A stretch of DNA of 64,000 bases, from contig NZ_DASTAT010000017.1 of the NCBI RefSeq assembly GCF_035712445.1, positions 1-64,000 on the forward strand, in the 5' to 3' direction. Of the stretch, positions 24,782 to 32,693 are shown in pieces (position 1 is the first letter of the stretch; each line of letters starts with the position of its first letter). Origin of the DNA: Oligoflexus sp. (GTDB taxonomy: Bacteria > Bdellovibrionota_B > Oligoflexia > Oligoflexales > Oligoflexaceae). The notes under the pieces are model-generated. The model was not told the DNA's origin, ran no database searches, and was given only the letters and a program-made list of their open reading frames with translations. The position numbers and the translations under genes were made by a program.

Positions 24782-25840
24782 ATGGACGAGAAATTGATCA
24801 AAAAGGAAAAGAACCGAGCGAATTATGAGCGCAACCGTGAACGCATCAAGGCTCGGAACCTGGAACGGTACCACGCACAGAAGCATCTGAAAGTTTCTGG
24901 CAACGCGGTACCTGCCGGGAATGATTTCCTGACCAGCGTGGAAAAAATCCAGGTACCTGGCAGACGACATCTTGAAAAACCTGCCCGCAACGCCCCCAAA
25001 CTTCGCCTCCTCTCAGCAGAACCCGCCACTGACCTTAATAAAAAACCTTATGAAGATGAAAAGAAACCGGCGTCCCTGGTCACGGAATATGAAAGTGCCG
25101 CCCATGGTGGACTCATAGGGTGTCCAGTTCCATCTGGGCAGGATCTGGAAAGTGGATCTGGCCAAAACCACTTTCACCAGCACCGCCATTTTCAACCTGA
25201 AAGTGGCAGCGTCGATCTAAAGAAGCCAGGATTTTCATCGCCTGTACCAGGAGCCAGTGGAAAAACGCTGAGGGTAGCCGTCATCTTTTTTAGAGTAGCC
25301 CTCGCGCTCAGCCTCTGCCTGCTGGAAATTTTCATGCTGAAAAGTTTTTTTGATGCCAACGAGGTGCTCCAAAGCCATACGTTGGAATTGGCCGTATGCG
25401 CTGTGCTAAGTCTCCAGGCTTTGGTCATGATGACCTTTGACGGTTTTTTGAGGAACCAGGTCCGGCGGTTCATCGTCGGGATATTTTTCTGTTGGATGAT
25501 CGTGAGCCAGGGCTACTCTCTTTTTTACCAAGCCAGATCAAAACTGGAAACCATTGCGCCCTCCAGTCGGTTGACGGATCTGAAAAAGCGCGAGGCCGAC
25601 GCTCGGTCTGATCTGGAATGGGCCAAGAGAACGAAAAGCTGGCAGGACGTTAAGACCTTTAGCGAGGATCTGAGAGCAACGCAGGCGGCGATTGATGCGT
25701 TGCCACGAACCGAAGTCCTCGGCGTCACCAACGATCGAGCGGTGGGTATGGGAGCGGCTTTGGCCATCGTGCTGCGTGCGCTGCTGCTGGCGGTGAGCGT
25801 TTTGAATGCGGCGAAGATCCGCGAATCTTTAACTTGTTAG
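24782..25840 (+). CDS. Membrane protein with charged N-terminal region
   Basis: The frame is open from 24602, but the first 60 codons do not look coding. I start at the ATG at 24782 (MDEKLIKKEKNRANYERNRE), giving about 350 residues; an ATG at 24767 is equally possible. The N-terminus is a highly charged helix resembling the KxxNYxRNRERxKAR repeats of basic DNA-related peptides. It is followed by a disordered Pro/Gly/Ser-rich stretch. Two to three hydrophobic segments follow (VAVIFFRVALALSLCLLEIF, LAVCAVLSLQALVMM, FIVGIFFCWMIV), then a helical region and a last hydrophobic helix (GMGAALAIVLRALLLAVSVL). Function unknown. Confidence 0.6.
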   Translation: MDEKLIKKEKNRANYERNRERIKARNLERYHAQKHLKVSGNAVPAGNDFLTSVEKIQVPGRRHLEKPARNAPKLRLLSAEPATDLNKKPYEDEKKPASLVTEYESAAHGGLIGCPVPSGQDLESGSGQNHFHQHRHFQPESGSVDLKKPGFSSPVPGASGKTLRVAVIFFRVALALSLCLLEIFMLKSFFDANEVLQSHTLELAVCAVLSLQALVMMTFDGFLRNQVRRFIVGIFFCWMIVSQGYSLFYQARSKLETIAPSSRLTDLKKREADARSDLEWAKRTKSWQDVKTFSEDLRATQAAIDALPRTEVLGVTNDRAVGMGAALAIVLRALLLAVSVLNAAKIRESLTC

Positions 25841-25914
25841 ACTTTGCATGGCCATTGAACTTCTTGTCTTGTGAAACAGCGGCCCGTCAGCGGCCACTGT
25901 CCAGTTACTCCCGA

Positions 25915-26796
25915 CTACAGGTCACCTATTACTGCCGTCAAAAAAGAAATTCCTGACTCTACGCGGTTTCTAATTTGCAGAAGTTGACTCATGCTAAAAG
26001 TTCCAGCACTGCCATGGGTTCCATCATTGAGGACCCTGAATAACTCCATCACGTTATCGATATCGCTGTCCACGAAATCTGCCAACGGACCAGCGACCCA
26101 TCCTCTACGTTCTATCAAATAGAGAATTTTTGATCGTCGGGAAGGTGCGCCTTTGTCGGTCTTGTGACAGTCAGGCATTGCGGTCAGCACTTGGTGGTCG
26201 GGAGCCTTCATATCCAGCATCCGCACGATGACTTCTCTGGCGCTTGTGCAAAAGTGACGAGCAGCATCAGGATTTTTCGGGTTGAGAGCATAGACCGCCC
26301 CCTGCCATCTGTCATCGAGGTCCTTTGAGAATCTGTTTAGGTTGACGGCCGTGTGGTCATGCCCAATATCCATTTGGGTTGAATCTGAACTCGAACTGTC
26401 CAGGATCGATTTCGCGACCTCAAGACTATTGATCGCTTCCTGTTCTGAAAGATCGATCAGGTTTTCAAAACGGCTATCTTCCTGTGAGTCGAAGAAGTCC
26501 AACAATCGATCATACGACTGGTGCAGCGTTTGCGTTGACTGCCGATATTCTACTTTCCAGGTGACAGTCATCTGCTGACGGTTCAGACGCTCTAATTCAT
26601 TTTTGATGCGCTGCTGATTCGCTCGGACTTTTGAGTTGTATGAACGTACTTCACGATTGTAGTCGTTAATACTCTGTTTAACTTTCCTGTTGTGGGCATC
26701 CACCTGTCGGTTGTATTTATCAACGGCTTGTTTGTTTTTTCGATTTATTTCACGAACGTAGGCATTGTATTGCGCTGGTGTCATCTTCCGAACCAT
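25915..26796 (-). CDS. Coiled-coil protein resembling pPIWI-associated nuclease families
   Basis: The protein has about 293 residues. The ATG at 26796 has AAAGGAAATGG upstream; the longer frame to 27111 has a non-coding-like N-terminus. Residues 10-70 are an Asn/Lys-rich coiled coil with a repeating YNxxVxxxNxxVK pattern (VDKYNRQVDAHNRKV, INDYNREVRSYNSKV). The C-terminal half contains RHFCTSAREVIVRMLDMKAP, RRSKILYLIERRGW and LNDGTHGSAGTFSM. These recall the uncharacterised families labelled predicted pPIWI-associating nuclease; that link is from memory and uncertain. No pPIWI gene is adjacent. Confidence 0.55.
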   Translation of the reverse strand: MVRKMTPAQYNAYVREINRKNKQAVDKYNRQVDAHNRKVKQSINDYNREVRSYNSKVRANQQRIKNELERLNRQQMTVTWKVEYRQSTQTLHQSYDRLLDFFDSQEDSRFENLIDLSEQEAINSLEVAKSILDSSSSDSTQMDIGHDHTAVNLNRFSKDLDDRWQGAVYALNPKNPDAARHFCTSAREVIVRMLDMKAPDHQVLTAMPDCHKTDKGAPSRRSKILYLIERRGWVAGPLADFVDSDIDNVMELFRVLNDGTHGSAGTFSMSQLLQIRNRVESGISFLTAVIGDL

Positions 26797-27153
26797 GTTC
26801 CATTTCCTTTCTATTCGACGGTTGTCAAGATACAAGACCGTGAAGAATACCAAATTCAACCAGAGGGACGCACGTCGCGGGCAGAAATCCGGGCCTGGAC
26901 GTTCACTACATCCTGTGGAATTGTTCGGTCGATGGTATTCTGATGAATTATCAGAATCAAGCCACCGTCGCGGTACATGAGGACGTTTTTCAGAGCAAGC
27001 GTAGGGCTTGGGGGATCGTACAGGCATGGGGCGGTACCGTTCGGTAGGTGAGTGAGTATCGTTTAATTTTCGTGAATTGCGTGTGAATCGACCTAGGCTG
27101 AACATCTTCACATCGTGTGATCCGTTTCAGGATCAACGCTGACGAGGTTCCCA
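26797..27153. other. Intergenic stretch
   Basis: About 360 bases upstream of the leftward coiled-coil gene. It contains that gene's promoter and the implausible 5' extension of its frame. Forward frames at 26692-26980 overlap the gene antisense and lack ribosome binding sites. Nothing else was recognised. Confidence 0.5.
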
Positions 27154-27345
27154 ATGGCTGCGCTCTTCAAAGCCTTGGTTGTGTTTCTGAAAGGTCTGTT
27201 CGGCTTTCTGAAGCTGGAATTCAGATCGCTGCTGATACTTCCGGCGTTCACGCTGGTTCGTCGGCCCCGCACCTATTCCGCACACCCCCAATACCAGCAA
27301 CCCGGGATATTCGCCTGGGAAGCGGCCCAGCTGCTTCCACTGTAG
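27154..27345 (+). CDS. Doubtful small hydrophobic peptide
   Basis: A 63-codon frame with GAGG seven bases before the ATG. The first 30 residues (MAALFKALVVFLKGLFGFLK and on) would form an amphipathic or membrane helix like small type I toxins. The C-terminal half looks unlike natural protein. It lies between the divergent coiled-coil gene and the next rightward gene. I keep it only as a possibility. Confidence 0.25.
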   Translation: MAALFKALVVFLKGLFGFLKLEFRSLLILPAFTLVRRPRTYSAHPQYQQPGIFAWEAAQLLPL

Positions 27346-27441
27346 AAAGAATGATCATTATAAACCTTAGAAATACTACAGAAGTTTGAATCAACCATTT
27401 TCGTGGACGGCCCTACTTGCGTAAGCAAGGAGGACGATATC

Positions 27442-28302
27442 GTGACCGCTGGAGGTACTGTGGACATCACATCGACGATCGGCGCGCTTTCAGGTTTTGC
27501 AGGACCAGCAAAAGCGGTGTATGCGCTCATCAAATTCACTTACTGGGGTGCCCATCGCTTTGAACTCAACCGTCTCAAGGCGTTGATAAAGACATTAAAC
27601 AAGGAGTTGGATGACCCAAACGCTGGTCGCAAGCTCATGCTGATGGCCTATGAGGAAAAGCATCAGGAAAACATTGGAAAATTGCTGAACAAGGCGCGGA
27701 GGGCTGAAAGCGTCTGGGTAACTTGCTGCTTGGCTGCGGTCATTGCCAACTACATGAGGCAGCAGTTCTTGACCGACGACGATTCCATGATTGCCGACGC
27801 TCTCAGTAATCTGACAGACCAAGACCTTGAGGTGTTTGTGGCATTGAAGCAGCTTGCGGACGAAGAGAACAAGGCTTGGCAATCCGTGGAGCTTCCAAAG
27901 CAGATCGAAGACAGACGTAAGAGTTTGCAGCAGCATAAGGATCGGTTCGATGCTGCAAAAACTGACGAGGAGCGTGAGCGTTGTCGCCAAGATATACTTC
28001 AGAGCGAGGAAGGTCTGTTTGAACTGTCTATCAAGCGTCCTACGATTCGTGTTGATAGACCGAACTATTCAAAAATAACCCTGAAACGAAACGTAAACCT
28101 GCAGTACGTCCGCCTGCGCGTGGATCGCCTCGTAAAGAGCGGTGCACTGTCGGGGGATATGGGGGGCTTCGGGGGATCAGGCATGGCCCATGGTTCATTC
28201 GTTTGGAATCAATTCAGCGACAGTTTCTATGACAAGGTTTCGCCATTTGAAGACTATGACACTCGTCCGTTGAAAGACCTGGGTGATGAAGGATTGTACT
28301 GA
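27442..28302 (+). CDS. Hypothetical protein upstream of the PIN-like fragment
   Basis: The start is the GTG at 27442, with a strong AAGGAGGA site nine bases upstream; a GTG at 27403 is the alternative. The product has about 286 residues. It has a slightly hydrophobic N-terminus (IGALSGFAGPAKAVYALIKF), a possible membrane-associated stretch VTCCLAAVIANYM, a charged helical middle (LPKQIEDRRKSLQQHKDRF) and a glycine-rich turn MGGFGGSGMAHGSF near the end. No family was recognised. The next coding frame continues in the same phase ten bases after the stop. Confidence 0.65.
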   Translation: MTAGGTVDITSTIGALSGFAGPAKAVYALIKFTYWGAHRFELNRLKALIKTLNKELDDPNAGRKLMLMAYEEKHQENIGKLLNKARRAESVWVTCCLAAVIANYMRQQFLTDDDSMIADALSNLTDQDLEVFVALKQLADEENKAWQSVELPKQIEDRRKSLQQHKDRFDAAKTDEERERCRQDILQSEEGLFELSIKRPTIRVDRPNYSKITLKRNVNLQYVRLRVDRLVKSGALSGDMGGFGGSGMAHGSFVWNQFSDSFYDKVSPFEDYDTRPLKDLGDEGLY

Positions 28303-28311
28303 TCCGCATCA

Positions 28312-28632
28312 GTGGAGGAGGAATTAGGAGATACTCTAGCCGAACTTACTCAGATCATGCTCAAGGAACATGATATCGAGACCGCTGTATGGGGTCTCAC
28401 ACCCTGGGGAGAAGGACCTTTTGGAGCCACGGCTGGCCTTTGGGAACCGATATTCAATGCGATGCAGGGCCGCCGGAAACGGAAGAGCAACCACACCGAT
28501 GCTGTGATTGCCGAGGCCGCGATTTTGAACGGCTGCATCCTGTTGACAGGTGACCAGGACCTGCTGGTAGTGGTGCCGCTGTTTGGTGGTCAGGTGATGA
28601 ATCCCCTGGTTGCTAAGCAGCCTGTGCCTTAA
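28312..28632 (+). CDS. PIN-domain-like C-terminal half
   Basis: About 107 residues from a GTG start. The C-terminal part (NHTDAVIAEAAILNGCILLT, then GDQDLLVVV) matches the second half of PIN ribonuclease domains: conserved Asp, hydrophobic helix, then TxDxDL. The N-terminal PIN strand with its D-x-S/T is not visible, so the protein is either a truncated PIN domain or a divergent one. It lies in the same reading phase as the preceding gene and 30 bases before the AbiU2-like gene. PIN toxins cleave RNA; activity here is doubtful without the first acidic residue. Confidence 0.5.
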   Translation: MEEELGDTLAELTQIMLKEHDIETAVWGLTPWGEGPFGATAGLWEPIFNAMQGRRKRKSNHTDAVIAEAAILNGCILLTGDQDLLVVVPLFGGQVMNPLVAKQPVP

Positions 28633-28661
28633 TAAAAAGCTTATCTTGCAAAGGGTTGAAA

Positions 28662-29720
28662 ATGGACGAAGATGGTATCAAGGCTGAATTTGAAGAGGAA
28701 CTCCGTACCGAATCGCATATTCTGGTTCGCTTGAAAACCAAGTACATCCGGTATCGAGCCATTGCTGATGAACTGGACCAGTATAGGGATGAAAATGGTC
28801 TCGTAGAGATCGCTTATCCCGAACTCTTCGAGGATACAAAAGCAGCCTATGAGAAAATGATTATCGACTTGGCTTCCTATTGCACCGGCTGGGCACCCGC
28901 CAAGCCTGATCACAAAGGAATGCGACCAAAGGGCTTTCTGGAAAAAGCACATGAAAGTCGTGATCTCTTTAAAATGAAGTCATTGGAGGATGTAAATGAT
29001 GCGACGATCTTGATGGTCAACAAGAACATGTCGCTCAAGGCACTGCAGGAAGCTGAAAGGCATATCCAGGACGGTCGGAAGCACGCTGTCATTAGATCGC
29101 TTCGGAATTCGTTCGCGGCTCTTTTTTCTGGCTGGGATGAATTGGCAGGCGTTTCGGAAGAGAACACCGTTGCTCTGCAAAAAGTGTTCAGGGACGAGGT
29201 GAAACTTTTGAAGACCATCCGAAACGATCATTTGGCGCACCGGTATGAGAACGAAAATTTGGAGCGACGTGCAACTACTCCGCGTGCTGAGTTTCGTATC
29301 GTGGACGGCACATTTGAAAAAATCGAAGCCATTCTGGGATATTTTTGGTTCATAGTATTCGATGGTAGCTACCGGTTCCCTAAGTATCGGCGCTCCGAAC
29401 CTGGCTGCCGAATCCGTGATCTGGTTGATCTAATGCGGTTTGGCACCGTTCACCGAGTGCTTGAAGGAACTGGTGTCGCTGAAATTCTGGCTGAAAAAGA
29501 TCCCGACAAGCCATTCTATGAACACTATCGCCGAGAATACGGTCGTAGGGTTCGAGAAATGATGGAGCAGAAGAGGAATCGCGGAAAAGGAGGAGCCTCT
29601 CAAATAGCGGATGAACGTGGCTCTGAAGGGATTGAAATATCATGGGGCGAGATGGAACATGGCATCAGATGGTCACTGCCTCAGCTCGGAGAACGTCAAG
29701 AAAAGCAGAAAGAACAGTAG
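28662..29720 (+). CDS. AbiU2/HEPN-like protein
   Basis: This protein of about 352 residues starts at the ATG at 28662 with AAAGGG upstream. It is helical throughout. The middle contains VKLLKTIRNDHLAHRYENEN, the R-N-x-H-L-A-H-R signature of AbiU2-type HEPN domains linked to abortive phage infection. A preceding helix (SFAALFSGWDELAGV) and a following FRIVDGTFEKIEAILGYFWF fit the same fold. The C-terminal 70 residues are charged and probably disordered. It follows the PIN-like gene closely, so the two may act together as an RNase-type defence unit (inferred). Confidence 0.65.
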   Translation: MDEDGIKAEFEEELRTESHILVRLKTKYIRYRAIADELDQYRDENGLVEIAYPELFEDTKAAYEKMIIDLASYCTGWAPAKPDHKGMRPKGFLEKAHESRDLFKMKSLEDVNDATILMVNKNMSLKALQEAERHIQDGRKHAVIRSLRNSFAALFSGWDELAGVSEENTVALQKVFRDEVKLLKTIRNDHLAHRYENENLERRATTPRAEFRIVDGTFEKIEAILGYFWFIVFDGSYRFPKYRRSEPGCRIRDLVDLMRFGTVHRVLEGTGVAEILAEKDPDKPFYEHYRREYGRRVREMMEQKRNRGKGGASQIADERGSEGIEISWGEMEHGIRWSLPQLGERQEKQKEQ

Positions 29721-29868
29721 TTAGACCATATTCACTGGTCGGCGAGCAATCCCGCAACTCTTCCGAGTAGAACTCGCTGATCAGCTTAGTCGGAAAGAAC
29801 TCGGTGCTGGGCAAATTCGTGATCGACCCCTTTATCGCTTTGTGGTTGCCCCAGGATAACAGTTCAGA

Positions 29869-30306
29869 TCAAAGATCCAGAAGAACCCGCAACTCCTTGC
29901 TCATCAGTTCCTTCAGAAGCTCGATGCTGAAGAACTTCACACTCGGTAGCTGAGTGATGTAGTTAAACTCCATTCCGCTGTAACTGGGTGCCACCATCTC
30001 AATAATATCCAAATACTCCTGAAAAATTTCCTGGAGCAGGTCCTCGTTATATGTGTCTTCGATAATGACTTTCAATGTGTCTACGACCTCAAAGTCATGG
30101 TCCCCGTGAACTAAACGCTCAAGGTAGTCCTCAAAACTCTTCGCTCTTTGTTTCATCATCCGGGTCTCAGCAGGTGTTGATGGGCCGCTGCGATGTAACC
30201 AGAACGCAGCATAGGCCTTAAGTAGCTCCTTCCAACGAACTGAAAGCTCATTGATGCAGGCAAGATCGGATTTGGTTTTGCACGATAAATTTCCAATAGC
30301 AGGCAT
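29869..30306 (-). CDS. Hypothetical soluble protein
   Basis: The ATG at 30306, preceded by GAGAGGA, gives 145 residues; the longer frame to 30414 has a Gln/Pro-rich leader that does not look translated. The product is acidic and helical (FEDYLERLVHGDHDFEVVDT, LLQEIFQEYLDIIEMV) with a hydrophobic C-terminus. No family was recognised. It is convergent with the AbiU2-like gene and is the last apparently intact gene before the island border. Confidence 0.6.
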   Translation of the reverse strand: MPAIGNLSCKTKSDLACINELSVRWKELLKAYAAFWLHRSGPSTPAETRMMKQRAKSFEDYLERLVHGDHDFEVVDTLKVIIEDTYNEDLLQEIFQEYLDIIEMVAPSYSGMEFNYITQLPSVKFFSIELLKELMSKELRVLLDL

Positions 30307-30484
30307 GGTTTTGATCCTCTCATGTGGGAATTTTTTAAATTCATTTCTTCCAATCAATCTTTGGGAGGCAGGCTGAAGATACGGTGGTTGGCTTTGGGAT
30401 TGTAATGGTTGCATTTGGCAAGGTAGAGCGAACCCGGGTGGATTCGCTCATGTGGATCATTTACATCCCTTCATGCGCCGTATT

Positions 30485-30710
30485 TCAGGCCAGACCCCTT
30501 GCAAATCTGTCAAAGATGCTGTTGCTGAACTTTTGCTCAGCAATGTAAATCTGTTCCATCAAGTCCTGGTTCCCTGGGGCTAAGCGCAGCCAGCTTCGAC
30601 AGGGTGGAACTGCCAAGGGACATGTATTCACCGCTCTCGGCTTCCTTCAGTTGCTTCGTCAACAGGCGGAACTGGTATTCCTCACGGTTGAAGACTTTCC
30701 CATCAGATCA
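30485..30710 (-). pseudogene. Frameshifted C-terminal gene remnant
   Basis: No intact frame exists, but two minus-strand frames join into a sensible C-terminus. The upstream frame reads FNREEYQFRLLTKQLKEAES and ends about STLSKLAAL near 30,580. The downstream frame continues APGNQDLMEQIYIAEQKFSN and ends RFARGLA with a TGA at 30485-30487. A single-base change near 30,575-30,585 would join them. The 5' part is missing. The family was not recognised. The decay next to the border suggests past rearrangement of the island end. Confidence 0.45.
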
Positions 30711-30713
30711 CCA

Positions 30714-30748
30714 GCATTAGACCGCACCACCGGCATCAGACCGCACCA
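30714..30748. repeat. Two near-identical 16-bp direct repeats
   Basis: GCATTAGACCGCACCA (30714-30729) and GCATCAGACCGCACCA (30733-30748) differ at one base and are spaced 19 bases apart. They lie just upstream of the decayed gene and about 370 bases inside the island border. Such pairs occur at ends of some insertion sequences and at recombinase accessory sites, but no transposase is visible. Confidence 0.5.
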
Positions 30749-31120
30749 GATCAACATGCCTGAAAAGCTAGTAGGATTGTTTAGCGATCACTGTGTTTAA
30801 GCTGGACTTACTTGTCTAAGTCCAAACCGAATGACATAGATCATTTTGCATAGCGGTGCGTTTGGTGGCCTAGTGATGATCACCAAGCGACTGACGTTCA
30901 GGGTATAAGTGTTGACCGGGTGCACACCACCAGAGTGAATTGCGAATGGGTTGGGTTATATCAGAATGCCGCGCTGCAGTAGTTTGCTGCGGAACATTTT
31001 CGGAGACAAAAGGAACACGCAGGACACTACGGAGCAAGGAATCCGAATGTGGATGGTTAATTCTTCAACTACTTAAGTTTCTAACTTTACTTAATTTTCT
31101 GACAATTCGCGGATTGTGCC
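30749..31120. other. Non-coding border zone
   Basis: About 370 bases without a gene before the tRNA-type attachment site. It contains an 8-bp stem hairpin TGGACTTA/TAAGTCCA at 30803-30824 and AT-rich sequence near 31,060-31,110. The stretch could hold recombinase arm-type sites, but none can be defined by eye. Confidence 0.5.
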
Positions 31121-31162
31121 AGGACCATGAGGTCGCAGGTTCGAATCCTGTCGCCCCGACCA
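31121..31162 (+). other. Attachment site: 3' fragment of a tRNA gene, probably tRNA-Pro
   Basis: The segment contains a perfect T-arm (GCAGG-TTCGAAT-CCTGT, 31135-31151), the acceptor 3' strand CGCCCCG (31152-31158), discriminator A and CCA. Before it lies GGACCATGAGGTC, which would complete a proline anticodon arm (loop TTTGGGA, stem CATGG/CCATG). Upstream of this the sequence is no longer tRNA-like: there is no D-arm and no 5' acceptor strand. This is the typical remnant left when an element integrates into a tRNA gene. The intact tRNA should stand at the other island end, left of this window. Confidence 0.8.
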
Positions 31163-31193
31163 GCAATATCCAGTGGGAAAATACAGAGAAAAG

Positions 31194-31227
31194 CCAGAGT
31201 TAAGGGAATCCTGCTCTGGTTTTTTTG
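31194..31227 (+). terminator. Rho-independent terminator behind the tRNA remnant
   Basis: CCAGAG (31194-31199) and CTCTGG (31214-31219) form the stem, followed by eight T residues. It lies about 30 bases after the CCA end and most likely terminated the original tRNA transcript. That supports the sequence right of 31,162 being the native downstream flank. Confidence 0.85.
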
Positions 31228-31427
31228 CGTCTGGACGGAACAAAAAGGGGCTCTTCCCGATTCAGTGTGGGTGTCACCCTCAAGCCCTTCATGCGCACAG
31301 ATTCAAAAGCCTTAGTCTATAGTTTTTGAACTCTTTGAACCCGTAAGCCCTTCTCTGGCAAAGCTTTGCCTTTCGATTTAAATACCGTTATGGAGCATAA
31401 TGTAGGCCAGATGGTAATATCCTGACC

Positions 31428-32005
31428 CTAGGGAATGCGGTCGTTTGAAAAGTTATTGTGCGGGACGTGAATCACAATGGAGGATCGCTGAACCTCAAGG
31501 TTTGAGGCAAAAACGGCAAGGTTAAGTGTTCCCTTGTGCCGAACGCTGTAAAATAGAATGGCCTCGTAGCCAGCATCAAACGCTTTTCTTCCAAGGATCT
31601 GCGTCGGACATGGAATTCCTGTCCACGCAGTCCATTCAATCCCAATTTCATATTTTGATATTTTTGCGCGCTTATGTATATCTGATGAGGTCAAGTCGAG
31701 AACATTGTGAAGTTTTACGGTAGCCCAGAAGCGGAAATGAGGCTCCACAATGTCAAATCCTGTTTCCCGTCTTTCAGGAAAAACAGCATGCTCGTTGATG
31801 CAAAATAAAGCGGTGAGTCCAGGCTCTTGTCGCTCCAAAATCTCCCAACACCTGGGCCGCTTCCCTGTGGAGTTTTCTGGAATTTTAGATACGCACCTCG
31901 GCAGAACGCCCCAGCTTTAACGATTCCAAAATTTGTTGTAAGATTGCTAAATTTTTTGGAGCAATGCGTACTGATCGTTATTTTAACGTCATTCAGTTCC
32001 TGCAT
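31428..32005 (-). pseudogene. Res-domain toxin gene with a frameshift
   Basis: Two overlapping minus frames together make one RES domain. The first (from 32005) gives GVGRFWSDKSLDSPLYFA, the GRF and LYxA motifs of RES proteins. The second (ending 31428) gives INEHAVFPERRETGF, then VLDLTSSDIHKRAKI and the GYEAILFYSVRHKGTLNLAV C-terminal core. The switch falls at a run of four A on the plus strand (31802-31805, T on the coding strand). One additional T would restore a continuous frame. Active RES toxins degrade NAD+. This one is probably inactive, unless the shift is a sequencing error or is bypassed. Confidence 0.7.
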
Positions 32006-32080
32006 GAGTTTTGCTTTTTTGCGACAAACGTGCTGCGAGATTCAACTCGCTCAGAAGCTCTTTATATCTTGTGATGGACA

Positions 32081-32452
32081 TTAGCCTCTGAATACCTCTC
32101 TATTGTCGGCATCGAGATAGGATTGCAGAAACTTCATGACATCCTCCTCTCGGCGCATGTAGATCATTTCTATGGGGGTGAGCCCATGGAAAGCAACGTT
32201 TCCTTCGTTCAGCCAGGCGACGATTTTTTCAAAATCACCTCTGAATATTTTCACAAAATAGGGCACAAGCTGTGTTGGAGGCCTTAGCGCTTGGCTTGCT
32301 TCCGCTGTTATTTTGTCATCACGCAGGACTTGATAATTGATCTTGTATACTCTGGCTATTTCTTTACGCTTGAATCCCACCTCGAAGAACTTCGAAATGA
32401 TAGGCCTGTTGCTCTTCATGAAAAAAGATTGATCAACAGCTTGATGTGACAT
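32081..32452 (-). CDS. Xre/MbcA/ParS-type antitoxin of a Res-Xre module
   Basis: This 123-residue protein has an N-terminal HTH-like part (ISKFFEVGFKRKEIARVYKI). The C-terminus is the MbcA/ParS toxin-binding domain, with IVAWLNEGNVAFHGLTPIEM followed by the EDVMKFLQSYL helix. An AGAGG site precedes the ATG. It lies upstream of the frameshifted Res gene in the same direction, the standard antitoxin-first order of Res-Xre modules. It should bind its toxin and repress the operon promoter. The antitoxin is intact while the toxin is broken. Confidence 0.8.
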   Translation of the reverse strand: MSHQAVDQSFFMKSNRPIISKFFEVGFKRKEIARVYKINYQVLRDDKITAEASQALRPPTQLVPYFVKIFRGDFEKIVAWLNEGNVAFHGLTPIEMIYMRREEDVMKFLQSYLDADNREVFRG

Positions 32453-32693
32453 TGCAACCTCTCACATAACCCAAAACAGAATAACCTGACCAGCCCTCAA
32501 ACAGCTTTATCAGCTTCTTCTACCAATACTTTACCATGAAAATACCACTTTTGTACCAATTATGCGCCATGATCATAATGCACAGATAATTCTGACGATT
32601 TTCCGATCACTGGCTAGGCGCAACAGTGCAAGAACTTTTATCCCTAATGCAATTGATTCGAATATTAGTCGCTGAGACTCATGCTTTGACCTA

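Noticed and set aside
30749..31120. CRISPR array or insertion sequence at the island border
   Set aside because: Only two short direct repeats (30714-30748) and one hairpin were found; no regular repeat-spacer series and no transposase frame.
1..31120. Prophage or conjugative element
   Set aside because: An integrase and a small regulator are present, but no capsid, tail, terminase, relaxase, type IV secretion or replication-initiator genes can be recognised in the visible part.
31111..31162. Possible intact tRNA gene
   Set aside because: The T-arm and acceptor 3' strand are present, but no 5' acceptor strand, D-arm or complete anticodon stem is found in the preceding bases, so it is only a 3' fragment.
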